64,000 nt of DNA from Nitrospirota bacterium (GCA_018971525.1 JAGXAR010000004.1:1-64000); one strand, 5' to 3'; positions 33,283-43,864 are shown, counted from the first letter of the stretch. The notes: a model not told the origin generated them from the sequence alone. Numbers and translations: made by a program.

Positions 33283-34692
33283 ATGGTGGGAGTAGCGGCT
33301 GTGGAATTCGCGGGAGCACGTGTCACGGTCATGGGACTTGCAAGAAGCGGCGTGGCGGCTTGCCGGTTGCTCCAGGCGGCGGGAGCACGTGTCACGGTGG
33401 CCGATCGCAAGGAGCCGGCGGAGCTGGCGTCGGTCCTCGGCGCCATCGACCGCGATCACGTTGGCGTGACCGTCGGGGCCGGGTACGAATCGTCGCTCGA
33501 TGAGGCGGACCTGGTGGTGATCAGCCCCGGAGTGCCCTATCGGCTCGCCTCGCTGGAAGCGGTGCGTCGGCGCGGCGCGAAGGTCATCAGTGAATTGGAG
33601 TTGGCCTCACAGTTCCTCCGGAGCCCGCTCCTGGCGATCACCGGAACCAACGGCAAGAGCACCACTGTGACTCTGATCGGCAAGTTTCTCGCCGAAAGCG
33701 GGAAGCGGGCGTTTGTAGGGGGCAATTTGGGTACCGCGTTGAGCGAGGCGGCGGTGGAAGATCTTTGCGCCAGCCAGGCGGGGAAGCCGAGTCCGTACGA
33801 CTATCTTGTCGTGGAGGTCTCCAGTTTTCAGCTTGAAACGATCGATCGATTCCATCCCTGGATCGCCGCCCTGCTCAACGTGACGGTTGATCACCAGGAT
33901 CGGTATGAGTCGCTGGATGAATATGTCGCGGCCAAGCAGCGGATCTTCGAGAATCAAGCCACGTCGGATTTCGCCCTGTTCAACCTTGACGATGACCGTG
34001 TGGCAGCGCTGCGACATCGAGTCCGTGCGAAAAAAATAGGGTTTACGACTGCCTCGACGATCGGCACCGATTTGTCCGGGGGAACCTATCTTGAAGGCGA
34101 CCGGATCGTGACGACGGTGACCGGGGTACGGCAGGAGATTTGTCGTCGAAGCGAGATCCGCATCCTCGGCAACCACAACGTGGGGAACGTCATGGCGGCC
34201 ACGACCTATGCCGTGCTGTGCGGTTGTCCTCTCGACGGGATCCGTCGCGTCCTCGCGACCTTTCCCGGACTCGAACATGCCCTTGAAATCGTCCGCGATC
34301 GTCGAGGCGTCCGATTTGTGAATGATTCGAAGGGTACGAATGTCGATGCCACTCTCAAAGCGCTGGAGAGTATCGATCACCCGATTTGGCTCATTGCCGG
34401 CGGACGGGATAAGGGTGGCGACTTTTCTCGACTCGCCCAGGCGGTCAGCCGGCGGGTCAAGCGTGTGATTCTGATCGGAGAGGCGGCACCGCTTCTCCGG
34501 CGGGCCTGGGACGGCGTCGCCACGATGACGGAGGTGGCCACCTTGCGGGACGCCGTGGATCTTGCGGCGCAGGGGGCATCGCAGGGAGATGTCGTGTTGT
34601 TGTCCCCGGCCTGTGCCAGCTTCGACATGTTTGCGGACTATCAAGACCGTGGTCGTCAATTCAAGGCACTGGTTCATGCCTTACCGGCGTGA
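33283..34692 (+). CDS. murD: UDP-MurNAc-L-alanine:D-glutamate ligase MurD
   Basis: A 469-residue Mur ligase. [17 protein letters not shown] near residue 11 is the N-terminal UDP-binding loop, [15 protein letters not shown] near 121 the ATP loop. [20 protein letters not shown] and [15 protein letters not shown] are the MurD blocks, and the C-terminal [19 protein letters not shown] is the family end. It adds D-Glu to UDP-MurNAc-L-Ala. Only 4 nt separate it from mraY. Confidence 0.96.
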   Translation: MVGVAAVEFAGARVTVMGLARSGVAACRLLQAAGARVTVADRKEPAELASVLGAIDRDHVGVTVGAGYESSLDEADLVVISPGVPYRLASLEAVRRRGAKVISELELASQFLRSPLLAITGTNGKSTTVTLIGKFLAESGKRAFVGGNLGTALSEAAVEDLCASQAGKPSPYDYLVVEVSSFQLETIDRFHPWIAALLNVTVDHQDRYESLDEYVAAKQRIFENQATSDFALFNLDDDRVAALRHRVRAKKIGFTTASTIGTDLSGGTYLEGDRIVTTVTGVRQEICRRSEIRILGNHNVGNVMAATTYAVLCGCPLDGIRRVLATFPGLEHALEIVRDRRGVRFVNDSKGTNVDATLKALESIDHPIWLIAGGRDKGGDFSRLAQAVSRRVKRVILIGEAAPLLRRAWDGVATMTEVATLRDAVDLAAQGASQGDVVLLSPACASFDMFADYQDRGRQFKALVHALPA

Positions 34693-34724
34693 CGTGCAAG
34701 GCGAGGGAGGGGCGGTTCTGAGCA

Positions 34725-35921
34725 ATGGCGCATCGATCAGCGGGGACTCTGACGCTCCCATGGTCCCAGACCAGCCAACGATCGGGCAAGCAGCGGGTGG
34801 CGGCGGACCACACGCTCCTGGCGGTCACCATGACACTGGCGTTGGTGGGACTCGTCATGGTGTTCAGCGCAAGCGCCATCGTGGCGGGCAACCGGTTTCA
34901 GGATCCAGGGTTTTTTCTGAAGCGGCAGATCGCCTGGCTCGCGTTCGGCTTTCTGTTGATGCATCTCACGTCGCGTATCGATTACACGCTCTGGAAGAAG
35001 CTCTCCATTCCGATGTTGACCTGCATGTTGCTGTTGCTCGTCATGGTGCTGGTGCCCTCGCTCGGTGTGGCTGCCAAGGGGGCGCGGCGCTGGTTGCGAA
35101 TGGGGCCCATCTCGGTTCAGCCGGCGGAAATGGTCAAGCTCGTGGCGGTCATTTATATGGCGGCGTATCTGACCAAAAAAGGGGACAAAATCACGTTGTT
35201 TCGCGATGGTCTTCTGCCGGCCCTGATCGTGATCGGACTGCTGAGCGGACTGGTGCTGCTCGAGCCGGATCTTGGGACGGTCGTGGTGCTCGGACTGGTG
35301 TCGGTCGGGATGTGTTTTCTCGCTGGGGCGCGCCTCTCCCATCTCTTGGCCTTAGGTCTCTGCGCGATTCCGGTCGTACTGGTGCTGGTCCTTGGTTCCA
35401 GTTATCGACGCCAACGGCTCATGACGTTTCTTGCTCCATGGAAGGATGCGTCGGACGCCGGGTTCCAAATCACGCAGTCCTTCTTGGCCTTTGGCAGCGG
35501 CGGTCCGTTCGGGGTGGGATTGGGCGAGGGCAAACAGAAGCTCTACTTCCTCCCGGAGGCGCATACAGATTTTGTCCTGGCGCTGGTCGGCGAAGAACTG
35601 GGTCTCGCCGGGACCGCTACTGTGACCCTGCTGTTTGCATTTTTTGTGTGGCGGGGGTTTCAAATCGCCGCGCGCGCTCGGGTGCCGTTCGGCCGTTATC
35701 TGGGCATGGGCATTACCTTGTTGATCGGCGGCCAGGCGTTGGTGAATGCGGCGGTGGTGACCGGTCTCTTGCCGACGAAAGGGCTTACCTTACCGTTCGT
35801 CAGCTATGGAGGGTCGTCGCTTGTGGTCAGTCTGATCGGCGTGGGGATCTTGCTCAGTATTTCTCGCGACCGGCATGCCGGCGGGTCTCGAGGTGGGCGG
35901 GGTGGGTCGGATCACGAATGA
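34725..35921 (+). CDS. ftsW: Lipid II polymerase FtsW (SEDS family)
   Basis: A 398-residue membrane protein with ten predicted helices. An N-terminal cytoplasmic stretch precedes VTMTLALVGLVMVFSASA. AAKGARRWLRMGPISVQPAEMVKL carries the SEDS loop. LPEAHTDFVLALVGEELG near residue 282 holds the catalytic Asp region, and LPFVSYGGSSLVVSLIGVGILL is the conserved end. It polymerises septal glycan with FtsI. GAGGGAGGGG precedes the ATG. Coupled to murG by ATGA. Confidence 0.95.
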   Translation: MAHRSAGTLTLPWSQTSQRSGKQRVAADHTLLAVTMTLALVGLVMVFSASAIVAGNRFQDPGFFLKRQIAWLAFGFLLMHLTSRIDYTLWKKLSIPMLTCMLLLLVMVLVPSLGVAAKGARRWLRMGPISVQPAEMVKLVAVIYMAAYLTKKGDKITLFRDGLLPALIVIGLLSGLVLLEPDLGTVVVLGLVSVGMCFLAGARLSHLLALGLCAIPVVLVLVLGSSYRRQRLMTFLAPWKDASDAGFQITQSFLAFGSGGPFGVGLGEGKQKLYFLPEAHTDFVLALVGEELGLAGTATVTLLFAFFVWRGFQIAARARVPFGRYLGMGITLLIGGQALVNAAVVTGLLPTKGLTLPFVSYGGSSLVVSLIGVGILLSISRDRHAGGSRGGRGGSDHE

Positions 35922-37036
35922 CGATCGTCATTGCAGCAGGAGGAACCGGTGGCCATCTCTATCCGGCTGTGGCGTTGGCGCGAGAGTTTCTCCGGCGCGA
36001 TCCCACGACCAAGGTGCTCTTCGTGGGGACGGCGCGGGGACTTGAATCGACCGTGCTCGCCCACGAGGGATTCGAGCTGGCCTTGATCAGTGCCAGGCCG
36101 GTGATGGGCAAGGGGCTATTCGGGGCAGTGGCAGGATTGTGCGCCATGCCGGTCAGTTTGTGGCAGTGCCTGCGGATCCTGCGAACGAGACGGGCGGATC
36201 TGGTGATCGGGGTCGGCGGGTATACGAGTCCTATGATGCTTCTTGCTGCAGCATTGACCGGGATGACGCGCGTGATCCTTGAGCCGAATGCGAATCCCGG
36301 CATGGCCAATAAATCGGTGGGACCGTTTGCGCAGCGCGTCTTTCTCGCATTTGAATCGGCGGCTGCCTCATTCAATCGTTCCAAGGTGCGGGTGGTGGGG
36401 ACTCCGATTCGCAAGGCGTTCCTGGAGGGTATTCAACAGAGCCGGGGGAAGTCAGGACCGGTCCACCTATTGATTTTCGGCGGGAGCCAGGGGGCGAAGG
36501 CGATTAATGCAGCGGTGGTGGAGGGATTGCCTGAATTGATGACGAAGATCCCGCATCTCACGGTGACCCATCAGACCGGCGAGTCCGACCATGCGCGGGT
36601 GGCCGAGGCCTATCGTCGCGCCGGCATCGAGTCACAAGTCACGCCGTTTCTTTACGATATGCCTGCGGCGTTACGGGAGGCGGATCTGGTCGTAGCGAGA
36701 GCCGGCGCCATGACGGTGGCGGAGCTCACGGCCTGCGGGAAGCCGGCCATCCTCATTCCGCTGCCGTCCGCCATTTACGATCACCAGACGAAGAATGCCA
36801 GGGTGATGGAGGCAGCCGGGGCCGCCGTGGTGGTCCCGCAATCTGCGCTCACGGGATCCATGTTGGTTCGCACGGTGGCGAGCGTTCTCAGGGATCCGGA
36901 GCGATTGCGGGCAATGGGGGCTGCAAGTCTATCGATGAGGCGAATCGATGCGGCCGAGGTGATCGTCCGCGAATGCTACGCACTCATGGGGGGCCATCAT
37001 GATGTCAACCAGTCTGTCGGAGCGGCAGGAGTCTAA
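35918..37036 (+). CDS. murG: UDP-GlcNAc:lipid I GlcNAc-transferase MurG
   Basis: A 372-residue GT28 transferase. IVIAAGGTGGHLYPAVALA is the G loop 1 of lipid I binding. GVGGYTSPMMLLAA near residue 92 and LIFGGSQGAKAIN near 186 are further glycine-rich loops, and the segment RAGAMTVAEL near 265 with IPLPSAIYDHQTKNA near 285 binds UDP-GlcNAc. It makes lipid II on the cytoplasmic face. The start ATG 35918 overlaps the ftsW stop. A longer open frame from 34562 runs through ftsW and is an artefact. Confidence 0.96.
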   Translation: MTIVIAAGGTGGHLYPAVALAREFLRRDPTTKVLFVGTARGLESTVLAHEGFELALISARPVMGKGLFGAVAGLCAMPVSLWQCLRILRTRRADLVIGVGGYTSPMMLLAAALTGMTRVILEPNANPGMANKSVGPFAQRVFLAFESAAASFNRSKVRVVGTPIRKAFLEGIQQSRGKSGPVHLLIFGGSQGAKAINAAVVEGLPELMTKIPHLTVTHQTGESDHARVAEAYRRAGIESQVTPFLYDMPAALREADLVVARAGAMTVAELTACGKPAILIPLPSAIYDHQTKNARVMEAAGAAVVVPQSALTGSMLVRTVASVLRDPERLRAMGAASLSMRRIDAAEVIVRECYALMGGHHDVNQSVGAAGV

Positions 37037-37103
37037 TGGTACTGGGCAACGTGGACAGGGATCACCTTCGTATCCACCAGTCGGTGGAGTAAGGCGAGCG
37101 CCA

Positions 37104-38495
37104 ATGTTTCGCAAGACGCAGCAGATTCACTTAGTCGGAATCGGTGGATCAGGAATGAGCGGCATCGCCGAGGTGCTGTTGACGCTGGGGTACAAAGTAA
37201 CGGGCTCGGATTTGCAGGCCTCCGATACGACGCGGAGATTGGAAGAACTCGGCGGCCGCGTCTTTGTCGGCCATCAGGAATCCAATGTGGGGGAGGCCCA
37301 AGTGGTGGTCATCTCCTCTGCCGTGTCGGCACAAAACCCCGAGGTCGTGGCGGCCAAGGCAAAGCAGATTCCCGTGATTCCTCGGGCCGAGATGTTAGCG
37401 GAACTGATGCGACTGAAATTCGGGGTCGCCATTGCCGGCGCTCACGGAAAAACCACGACGACGTCGATGGTGGCCAACGTGCTGGCGCAGGGCGGGTTGG
37501 ATCCGACGATGGTGATCGGGGGCAAAGTGAATGCGCTGGGGAGTCATGCCCGTCTTGGTCGAGGCGATCTCCTCGTGGCGGAAGCTGATGAGAGCGACGG
37601 GTCGTTTCTCCGGTTGTCTCCGACCATCGTCGCGGTCACGAATCTCGACCGGGAACATCTCGATCATTACGGCAGCATGGAGCGCATCAACGAGTGCTTC
37701 CTCGAGTTTATCAATAAGGTGCCGTTCTATGGGTTGGCCGTGTTGTGTGCGGACGATGATCGGCTCAGGGCGCTCTTCCCGAACATCGTGAAGCGCTATC
37801 AAACCTACGGACTCCGTGAGCGCGATGGGGTCATGCCGGACTTCTTTGCGACAGAGATCGCCTTGAACCAATGGGGCGCCGAGTTTCGGGCGCAGTTCCG
37901 TGGGCGCAATTTAGGCCCGTTCCGCCTGGCGGTGCCGGGCCGACACAATGTCTCCAACGCGCTTGTGGCGATTGCGATCGGGATCGAATTGGATGTGCCG
38001 GTGGACCTCATCAGGAAAGCATTGGCAGCCTATACGGGGGTGGAGCGTCGCTTTCATCTGCGAGGGGAAGCCAATGGGATCATGGTCGTGGACGATTACG
38101 GGCATCATCCGACTGAGATCAAAGCCACTCTGGCCGCGGCGAAGCAAGGGTGGGGGGACCGGCGGTTGGTGGTGCTGTTTCAGCCGCATCGCTATACCAG
38201 GACGCGAGACTTGTTGGAGGATTTTGCGAAGGCGTTCGACCAATCGGACCTGTTGTTCTTGACGGAAATCTATGCGGCGGGCGAGCAGCCGATTCCCGGC
38301 GTGTCCGGGGCCAAGTTGGCCGACATTGTTCGTGCGGCCGGCCATCCGTCTGTAACCTTTGTGGAACAGAAGGACACGTTGGTGGATCAGGTGTTGCCCC
38401 GTCTGAAATCGGGGGATCTGGTCATCACATTAGGGGCTGGGGATATTTGGAAGACGGGGCTTGGACTGTTGGCCCGATTGACCCCCACCGCATGA
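37104..38495 (+). CDS. murC: UDP-MurNAc:L-alanine ligase MurC
   Basis: A 463-residue Mur ligase. MFRKTQQIHLVGIGGSGMSGIAEVL is the classic N-terminus, IAGAHGKTTTTSMVA near residue 110 the ATP loop, and ADESDGSFLRLSP follows. DDYGHHPTEIKATL near 330 is a MurC signature. It adds the first L-Ala to UDP-MurNAc. ATG 37104 has an AAGGCGAG site; the in-frame start at 36999 inside murG would add 35 unconserved residues and is rejected. Confidence 0.95.
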   Translation: MFRKTQQIHLVGIGGSGMSGIAEVLLTLGYKVTGSDLQASDTTRRLEELGGRVFVGHQESNVGEAQVVVISSAVSAQNPEVVAAKAKQIPVIPRAEMLAELMRLKFGVAIAGAHGKTTTTSMVANVLAQGGLDPTMVIGGKVNALGSHARLGRGDLLVAEADESDGSFLRLSPTIVAVTNLDREHLDHYGSMERINECFLEFINKVPFYGLAVLCADDDRLRALFPNIVKRYQTYGLRERDGVMPDFFATEIALNQWGAEFRAQFRGRNLGPFRLAVPGRHNVSNALVAIAIGIELDVPVDLIRKALAAYTGVERRFHLRGEANGIMVVDDYGHHPTEIKATLAAAKQGWGDRRLVVLFQPHRYTRTRDLLEDFAKAFDQSDLLFLTEIYAAGEQPIPGVSGAKLADIVRAAGHPSVTFVEQKDTLVDQVLPRLKSGDLVITLGAGDIWKTGLGLLARLTPTA

Positions 38496-38499
38496 TGCC

Positions 38500-39450
38500 A
38501 TGAAGCGAGGTAATCGGCGTGTCACGGCGGCGGCGAGAGTTTATGCGCAATTCACACAGGCAGATGTGCGGGCTGCGGTGGCAGGTCTCCGGGGATCTGT
38601 GTCTTTCCAGGCTCCGTTGCGGGAGTACACCTCGTTCAAGATCGGAGGGCCGGCGGATGTCGTGGTTGAGCCGGCTGATATTGAGGATGTGTGTCTGGTG
38701 GTCCGGCAGGCGCGCGCCCGCAAGGTTCCGTTGTTTGTCGTGGGTGGGACGAATCTGCTTATCCGGGATGGGGGCATCCGCGGCATCGTGGTCAGCCTGG
38801 TGCGGTTGCGGGCGATCAAAGAAGAACCGGGAGCAGTTCTGTATGCCGAAGGGGGAGTCGGGATGCCGACGTTGATCGGATATGCCATCCGCCACTCCCT
38901 TGCAGGATTGGAATGGGCGGCGGGAATTCCCGGGACTGTGGCCGGTTGTGTAGTGATGAATGCCGGTACGAAGCTCGGGGAAATGAAGGATTCGGTCAAG
39001 GCTGTTCGCATGGTGAATATGAAAGGCCAGGTCGTGGATGTGGAGGCATCCCAGGTGAGGTTCGAGTACCGCCGGGCCTTGCTGCCACGCGGCATCGTCG
39101 TGGGGGTATGGGTTCAGTTAGAGCGAGGGGTTCGACCGGAGATTGAGCGAGTGGTGAAGGACTACCTCCACTATCGACGGGACACGCAACCACTCGCGAT
39201 GCCGAGCGCCGGTTGTGTGTTCAAGAACCCTCCGAACGATTCTGCCGGCCGATTGATCGAGGCGGCGGGCCTCAAGGGTGCACGTGTCGGCGATGCGGAA
39301 GTATCGATGAAGCATGCCAACTTCATGGTGAACCGGGGGCAGGCGCGCGCGGCGGATGTGATTGCGCTGATCGGAAAGGTCCGCAGCGCGATTCGCCGTC
39401 GGGCAGGTGTGCGGTTGGATCTTGAACTCAAAATCGTAGGAGAGACGTAG
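38500..39450 (+). CDS. murB: UDP-N-acetylenolpyruvoylglucosamine reductase MurB
   Basis: A 316-residue FAD enzyme. LREYTSFKIGGPADVVVEP and VPLFVVGGTNLLIRDGGIRG form the FAD-binding part, and LEWAAGIPGTVAGCVVMNAG near residue 145 follows. MPSAGCVFKNPPNDSAGRLIEAAGLKG carries the catalytic Ser and the substrate loop. EVSMKHANFMVN is the type II (short) MurB signature. It reduces the enolpyruvyl group to make UDP-MurNAc with NADPH. It starts 5 nt after murC. Confidence 0.95.
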   Translation: MKRGNRRVTAAARVYAQFTQADVRAAVAGLRGSVSFQAPLREYTSFKIGGPADVVVEPADIEDVCLVVRQARARKVPLFVVGGTNLLIRDGGIRGIVVSLVRLRAIKEEPGAVLYAEGGVGMPTLIGYAIRHSLAGLEWAAGIPGTVAGCVVMNAGTKLGEMKDSVKAVRMVNMKGQVVDVEASQVRFEYRRALLPRGIVVGVWVQLERGVRPEIERVVKDYLHYRRDTQPLAMPSAGCVFKNPPNDSAGRLIEAAGLKGARVGDAEVSMKHANFMVNRGQARAADVIALIGKVRSAIRRRAGVRLDLELKIVGET

Positions 39451-39454
39451 CCGT

Positions 39455-40465
39455 ATGAGCGAGCCTCATCTGACAGATCGACCCCTTCTGACCCATGCCC
39501 GCATCGGGGTGCTGATGGGTGGGCAATCGGCCGAGCGCGATGTGTCGCTCCGGACGGGCGCCGCGGTGCATCGATCGCTGGTCCGCCGTGGCTATAACGC
39601 GGTGACCATCGATGTCGGACCGACGCTCTCTCAGGATTTGCACGACCAGAAGATCGACCTGGTGTTTCTCGCGTTGCACGGACCAGGTGGTGAAGATGGC
39701 GCGATTCAAGGATTCCTGGAAACCCTGGGCATTTCCTACACCGGCTCCGGTATCCAGGCCAGTGCGACCGGCATGCACAAAGTCACCACGAAAACTCTCT
39801 TGGCCTCAGCGCGCATTCCTGTGCCGGCAGGCACGGTCGTGAGGCGCGGGGAGAAGGTCTCATGCGCCACCGTGATGCGGGCGGCGAAATTGCGCTGGCC
39901 CGTCGTGGTGAAGCCTGCTTCCCAAGGATCCACGATCGGCGTCACCATCGTGCGGAAGCCGGCGCAATGGCGCGCCGCGCTGGCATTGGCTCATCGCTAC
40001 GACGTGGATGCGCTGGTCGAGGCCTACGTCCCGGGGCATGAGGTCACGGTGTCGATCATTGGGAGGCACCATTCTTCTCCATTGGTGCTCCCTGCCGTGG
40101 AGATTGTCGCGCCGGGCGGCTTTTACGATTTTGCGGCGAAGTATGAAAAGGGGAAAACGCAGTATCTCTGTCCTGCTCCCTTGACAGCGGCGGTGACCAG
40201 GCAGATTCGGACGTTGGCGTTGCGCACCTATGAGGTGTTGGGCTGTGAAGGAGCGGCCCGGGTCGATTTCCGCATCACCCCTCGTGGCCGTCCTGTTGTG
40301 CTGGAGATTAATACGGCGCCGGGCATGACCGAAACGAGTTTGCTGCCGATGGCGGCGGCGCGGGCCAAGATTGACTATGACGAGCTGACCGAACGGATTC
40401 TCGAGTCCGCACTCGCTCGCGCAGCTCGCTTCGACCGTCCGTCAGGAGAAGGGAGCACGCCATGA
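39455..40465 (+). CDS. ddl: D-alanine:D-alanine ligase
   Basis: A 336-residue ATP-grasp ligase. RIGVLMGGQSAERDVSLRTG near residue 14 is the N-terminal signature, and FLALHGPGGEDGAIQGFLE follows. WPVVVKPASQGSTIGVTIV near 148 is the ATP-grasp lysine block, and PVVLEINTAPGMTETSLLP near the C-terminus contains the Mg ligands Glu and Asn. It makes the dipeptide used by MurF. It sits in the usual place between murB and ftsQ. Confidence 0.96.
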   Translation: MSEPHLTDRPLLTHARIGVLMGGQSAERDVSLRTGAAVHRSLVRRGYNAVTIDVGPTLSQDLHDQKIDLVFLALHGPGGEDGAIQGFLETLGISYTGSGIQASATGMHKVTTKTLLASARIPVPAGTVVRRGEKVSCATVMRAAKLRWPVVVKPASQGSTIGVTIVRKPAQWRAALALAHRYDVDALVEAYVPGHEVTVSIIGRHHSSPLVLPAVEIVAPGGFYDFAAKYEKGKTQYLCPAPLTAAVTRQIRTLALRTYEVLGCEGAARVDFRITPRGRPVVLEINTAPGMTETSLLPMAAARAKIDYDELTERILESALARAARFDRPSGEGSTP

Positions 40466-41331
40466 AGGTGCCATTGCGGAAGCGAACGGTGCGTGCAATA
40501 GGCCCTCGGCTGAATCAATGGAAGGGCGCGCGTGCCAGTCAGGTCTCGTATGAGCAGCAACAGGCGCGTCGAGAGAGGCTCGTTTCGCGGGGACGACGTG
40601 CATTGCGCGTGGGGAAATGGATTGTCGGTCTTGCGGTGTTGGCTTGGGGGCTGACCATGGTGACGCGAGAGATGGGACCGGTTCTTCAACAGTGGCTGGA
40701 AATCCGCGAGGTTGAGGTTGAGGGTATTCACCACGTGACGAAGCCGGAAGTGTTGGAGCGGCTCGTTTTGAAGCCCGGCATGGGGCTCCATCAAGTCAGC
40801 ACAGTGTTTCTTGCCGAGCGAGTGCGGACGCATGCCTGGATCAAGGAGGCGACGGTCGAGCGCAGGCCACCGCATCGTCTGCATGTCACCGTGTTGGAAC
40901 GCATGCCGGCTGCCATCATTCGGACGGGCGTGGATCATTGGTTGAGCGATGAGAACGGCTACCTCCTTGCCAAGTTGGGAAGACAGGATGACCAGACGCT
41001 GCCATTGTTGACCGGGCTGGAGCCTAAGTCCCTGCTGCGCGGCGACGCACGTATCCGCAACGCGGTTCAGTCCGCAGTTATGCTGGCCAAGCTCATCGCC
41101 AATAGCATCGAGGGGCGAGTCGAAGTCGATCTGGCCAATCCCTTGAACGTGGTGGCATCAACCAACGGGGTGCGATTCCAGTTTGGTGACGATCCCCTGG
41201 TTGATCAGTGGGAACGGTTCCAGAAAGTGAAACCGTCATTCAAAACCGCCTCATTCGATGGTCGGAAGCGCGAGATGAGCGAGGTCGATCTGCGCTACGA
41301 CAACCGTGTCATTGTGCGTGAAAGGGGGTGA
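40462..41331 (+). CDS. ftsQ: Cell division protein FtsQ (DivIB family)
   Basis: A 289-residue bitopic protein. A basic cytoplasmic part of about 50 residues, a membrane helix at about 55-71 (IVGLAVLAWGLTMV), then a POTRA domain (LEIREVEVEGIHHVTKPEVLERLVLKPGMGLHQVS) and the FtsQ domain (IKEATVERRPPHRLHVTVLERMPAAII). It links FtsL/FtsB to the division ring. The start overlaps ddl by ATGA; the stop overlaps ftsA by GTGA. Confidence 0.9.
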   Translation: MKVPLRKRTVRAIGPRLNQWKGARASQVSYEQQQARRERLVSRGRRALRVGKWIVGLAVLAWGLTMVTREMGPVLQQWLEIREVEVEGIHHVTKPEVLERLVLKPGMGLHQVSTVFLAERVRTHAWIKEATVERRPPHRLHVTVLERMPAAIIRTGVDHWLSDENGYLLAKLGRQDDQTLPLLTGLEPKSLLRGDARIRNAVQSAVMLAKLIANSIEGRVEVDLANPLNVVASTNGVRFQFGDDPLVDQWERFQKVKPSFKTASFDGRKREMSEVDLRYDNRVIVRERG

Positions 41332-42572
41332 GGGCTGTGCCGAAGCGTGATCAGATTCTTGTGGGGTTGGACATCGGGACCACGAAGATCTGCGCCATAG
41401 TTTCGGAAGTCACCGATGAGGGGACGCTCAACATCATCGGGGTCGGATCCAGCCCTTCTCGAGGGCTCCGCAAAGGCGTCGTAGTCGATATCGAGAGTAC
41501 AGTGGAATCGATCAAGAAGGCAGTCGAGGAAGCCGAGTTGATGGCGGCCGTCCAGATCAATTCCGTCTATACCGGCATTGCCGGCAGCCACATCTCCGCG
41601 GAGAACTGCAAGGGGGTTGTGGCGCTGAAGAAGTCAGAAGTTACGCGGGAGGACATCCAGCGTGCGATCGAGAGCGCGCGGACTTTGGCGGTCATCCCCC
41701 ATGAACGACGGATTCTTCATGTGCTCCCTCGTGAGTTCATGGTGGACGGGCAAGAGGGGGTTCGGGAGCCGTTGGGTCTGTCCGGAACCCGTCTCGAAGT
41801 CAACGTGCATGTGATCACCGGCGCCGTGACCTCTGCGCAGAATATCATCAAGTGTGTGAATCGCGCGGGGCTCGATGTCGTGGATATCGTGCTGCAGCCC
41901 TTGGCCTCCAGTGAGGCCGTCCTCAGTCAGGAAGAACGCGACCTGGGAGTCGTCATGGTCGATCTCGGTGGTGGGACGACCGACCTCGCGATTTTCCTTG
42001 ATGGGAGCATTCGGCATTCCGCGGTCTTGCCGATCGGCGGGCAGAACCTGACGAAGGATCTCGCAATCGGATTGCTGACCTCTCAGACCGAAGCCGAGAA
42101 GATCAAGCTGCAGCACGGGATTGCCCGAACAGGATTGGTGCAGGGTCGCGAAACGGTGGAGGTCCCGTCGGTCGGGGACCGTCCTGCGCGAACGTTTTCG
42201 CGCCGTGACATTGCCGAGATTCTTGAGCCGCGGGTCGATGAAATATTCGAGCTGGTTCGTCGGGAAATCGCGCGCGCCGGCTATGAGGGTATGCTGGGGG
42301 CAGGGGTGGTGATAACGGGCGGAACGTCGTTGTTAGAAGGGATGCCTGATGCGGCAGAGCAGGTCTTGAATCTTCCGGCTCGCCGCGGCGCACCCACCGG
42401 AATCGGAGGGCTTCGCGACATCGTCAGCAATCCCATGCATGCCACGGGCGTTGGCCTGCTGCTCCATGCCCGGCACCATGCTGAGGAGATGGCCACGGCT
42501 GGTCTGCGCAGCGGCCGGCCGTTGAGTAAGGTATTCGATCGTATGAAGTCCTGGATGTTCGAGTTCTTTTAA
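41328..42572 (+). CDS. ftsA: Cell division protein FtsA
   Basis: A 414-residue actin-like ATPase. VGLDIGTTKICAIV near residue 12 is the phosphate-1 loop. VMVDLGGGTTDLAIF near 207 is phosphate-2, and GAGVVITGGTSLLEG near 327 the adenosine motif. The C-terminal FDRMKSWMFEFF is the amphipathic membrane-targeting helix. It tethers FtsZ to the membrane. GTG 41328 overlaps the ftsQ stop; the GTG at 41337, after GGGGGTGAGG, is an alternative that removes three residues. Confidence 0.96.
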   Translation: MRAVPKRDQILVGLDIGTTKICAIVSEVTDEGTLNIIGVGSSPSRGLRKGVVVDIESTVESIKKAVEEAELMAAVQINSVYTGIAGSHISAENCKGVVALKKSEVTREDIQRAIESARTLAVIPHERRILHVLPREFMVDGQEGVREPLGLSGTRLEVNVHVITGAVTSAQNIIKCVNRAGLDVVDIVLQPLASSEAVLSQEERDLGVVMVDLGGGTTDLAIFLDGSIRHSAVLPIGGQNLTKDLAIGLLTSQTEAEKIKLQHGIARTGLVQGRETVEVPSVGDRPARTFSRRDIAEILEPRVDEIFELVRREIARAGYEGMLGAGVVITGGTSLLEGMPDAAEQVLNLPARRGAPTGIGGLRDIVSNPMHATGVGLLLHARHHAEEMATAGLRSGRPLSKVFDRMKSWMFEFF

Positions 42573-42626
42573 CCGTTGCGCGAGGCGGGCGGCCGTCACG
42601 CGGCTTCTATCAAGGGAGGTGTCCTG

Positions 42627-43823
42627 ATGTTTTCATTTGAAGAGGATGTCGTATCCCCCGTTCGGATCAAAGTGATCGGTGTTGGTGGCGCCGGGTGCAA
42701 CGCCATTAACACCATGATCACGTCCGGATTGGCGCGGGTCGATTTCATCGCGGCGAATACGGATCTGCAAGCGCTGGATCGGTCGCAGGCGTCGTATAAA
42801 GTTCAACTAGGTCCTGAGCGGACCAGAGGACTGGGCGCCGGAGCGAAGCCGGAAGTCGGAAAAGACTCCGCGTTGGAAAGCAAAGATCATATCCGGGAGT
42901 GCCTGGAGGGCGCGGACATGGTGTTTGTGACCGCGGGGATGGGCGGCGGAACCGGGACGGGTGCCGCGCCGATCGTGGCGAGCATCGCGCGCGAACTCGG
43001 CATCTTGACGGTCGGGGTTGTGACGAAGCCTTTTTCATACGAAGGTCATCGTCGGATGATTCATGCGGATGAAGGTATTCGTGACCTTCGTCGCCATGTG
43101 GATACCTTGCTCGTGATTCCGAATCAGCGATTGCTCGGCATCGTCGACAAGGCGACGCCGCTACTCGAAGCCTTCAAGGTGGCCGATGACGTCCTTCGAC
43201 AGGCCATTCAGGGTATCGCGGATGTGATCACGACTACTGGCCATGTGAATGTGGACTTTGCCGATGTCCGCACCGTGATGTCGCATACGGGTCGCGCCGT
43301 GATGGGAATGGGCGTGGCGCGCGGGACGAATCGGGCGATCGAAGCGGCGCAGAAGGCGATTTGCAGTCCCTTGTTGGAGGAAGGCAGCGTAGAGGGCGCG
43401 CGCGGTGTCTTGTTGAATATCACCGGCGGAGCGAACATGTCGTTGCACGAAATTGAGGAGGCGGCTACGATTGTCCAGCAGACAGCCGATCCGGAAGCCA
43501 ATATCATTGTCGGACAGGTGATCAACCCCGATATGGGCGACGACCTGGTCGTGACGGTGATTGCCACAGGATTTGAACGGGAGGAGCAGGCCGCTCCAGT
43601 TCCCGCGACGGCGGCTCGGACTTCTCGCAGCGGGCAACAGGCGATGAATGGTGTCGGCCAGACGATGGGAGACCGATCTTATGCCGAGCGGCCTCTCAAA
43701 GATCTCGACCGTCCGACCTACTTACGGCGGATGGGAGATCCAAGAGAGTCGATGGAGCGAGTGGCGGTTGTCACTGATGATGAGTGGGATGTGCCGACGT
43801 TCCTGCGTAAGCAGGTCGACTGA
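42627..43823 (+). CDS. ftsZ: Cell division protein FtsZ
   Basis: A 398-residue tubulin-like GTPase. [17 protein letters not shown] near residue 12 and [19 protein letters not shown] near 101, with GGGTGTG, form the GTP site. The T7-like synergy loop ([11 protein letters not shown]) follows. After a linker of about 60 residues the conserved end [12 protein letters not shown] is the peptide bound by FtsA. The start is ATG 42627, preceded by GGGAGGT; the in-frame start at 42576 is not supported. It assembles the ring that organises division. Confidence 0.97.
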   Translation: MFSFEEDVVSPVRIKVIGVGGAGCNAINTMITSGLARVDFIAANTDLQALDRSQASYKVQLGPERTRGLGAGAKPEVGKDSALESKDHIRECLEGADMVFVTAGMGGGTGTGAAPIVASIARELGILTVGVVTKPFSYEGHRRMIHADEGIRDLRRHVDTLLVIPNQRLLGIVDKATPLLEAFKVADDVLRQAIQGIADVITTTGHVNVDFADVRTVMSHTGRAVMGMGVARGTNRAIEAAQKAICSPLLEEGSVEGARGVLLNITGGANMSLHEIEEAATIVQQTADPEANIIVGQVINPDMGDDLVVTVIATGFEREEQAAPVPATAARTSRSGQQAMNGVGQTMGDRSYAERPLKDLDRPTYLRRMGDPRESMERVAVVTDDEWDVPTFLRKQVD

Positions 43824-43864
43824 GCCGACAGGTCTGTGGGTGTGAGTAGTCTCAGCGGAGTATT

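Noticed and set aside
34562-35917. Very long open frame upstream of murG in the same frame
   Set aside because: It runs through ftsW in another frame, has no family similarity, and murG has a clear ATGA-coupled start at 35918.
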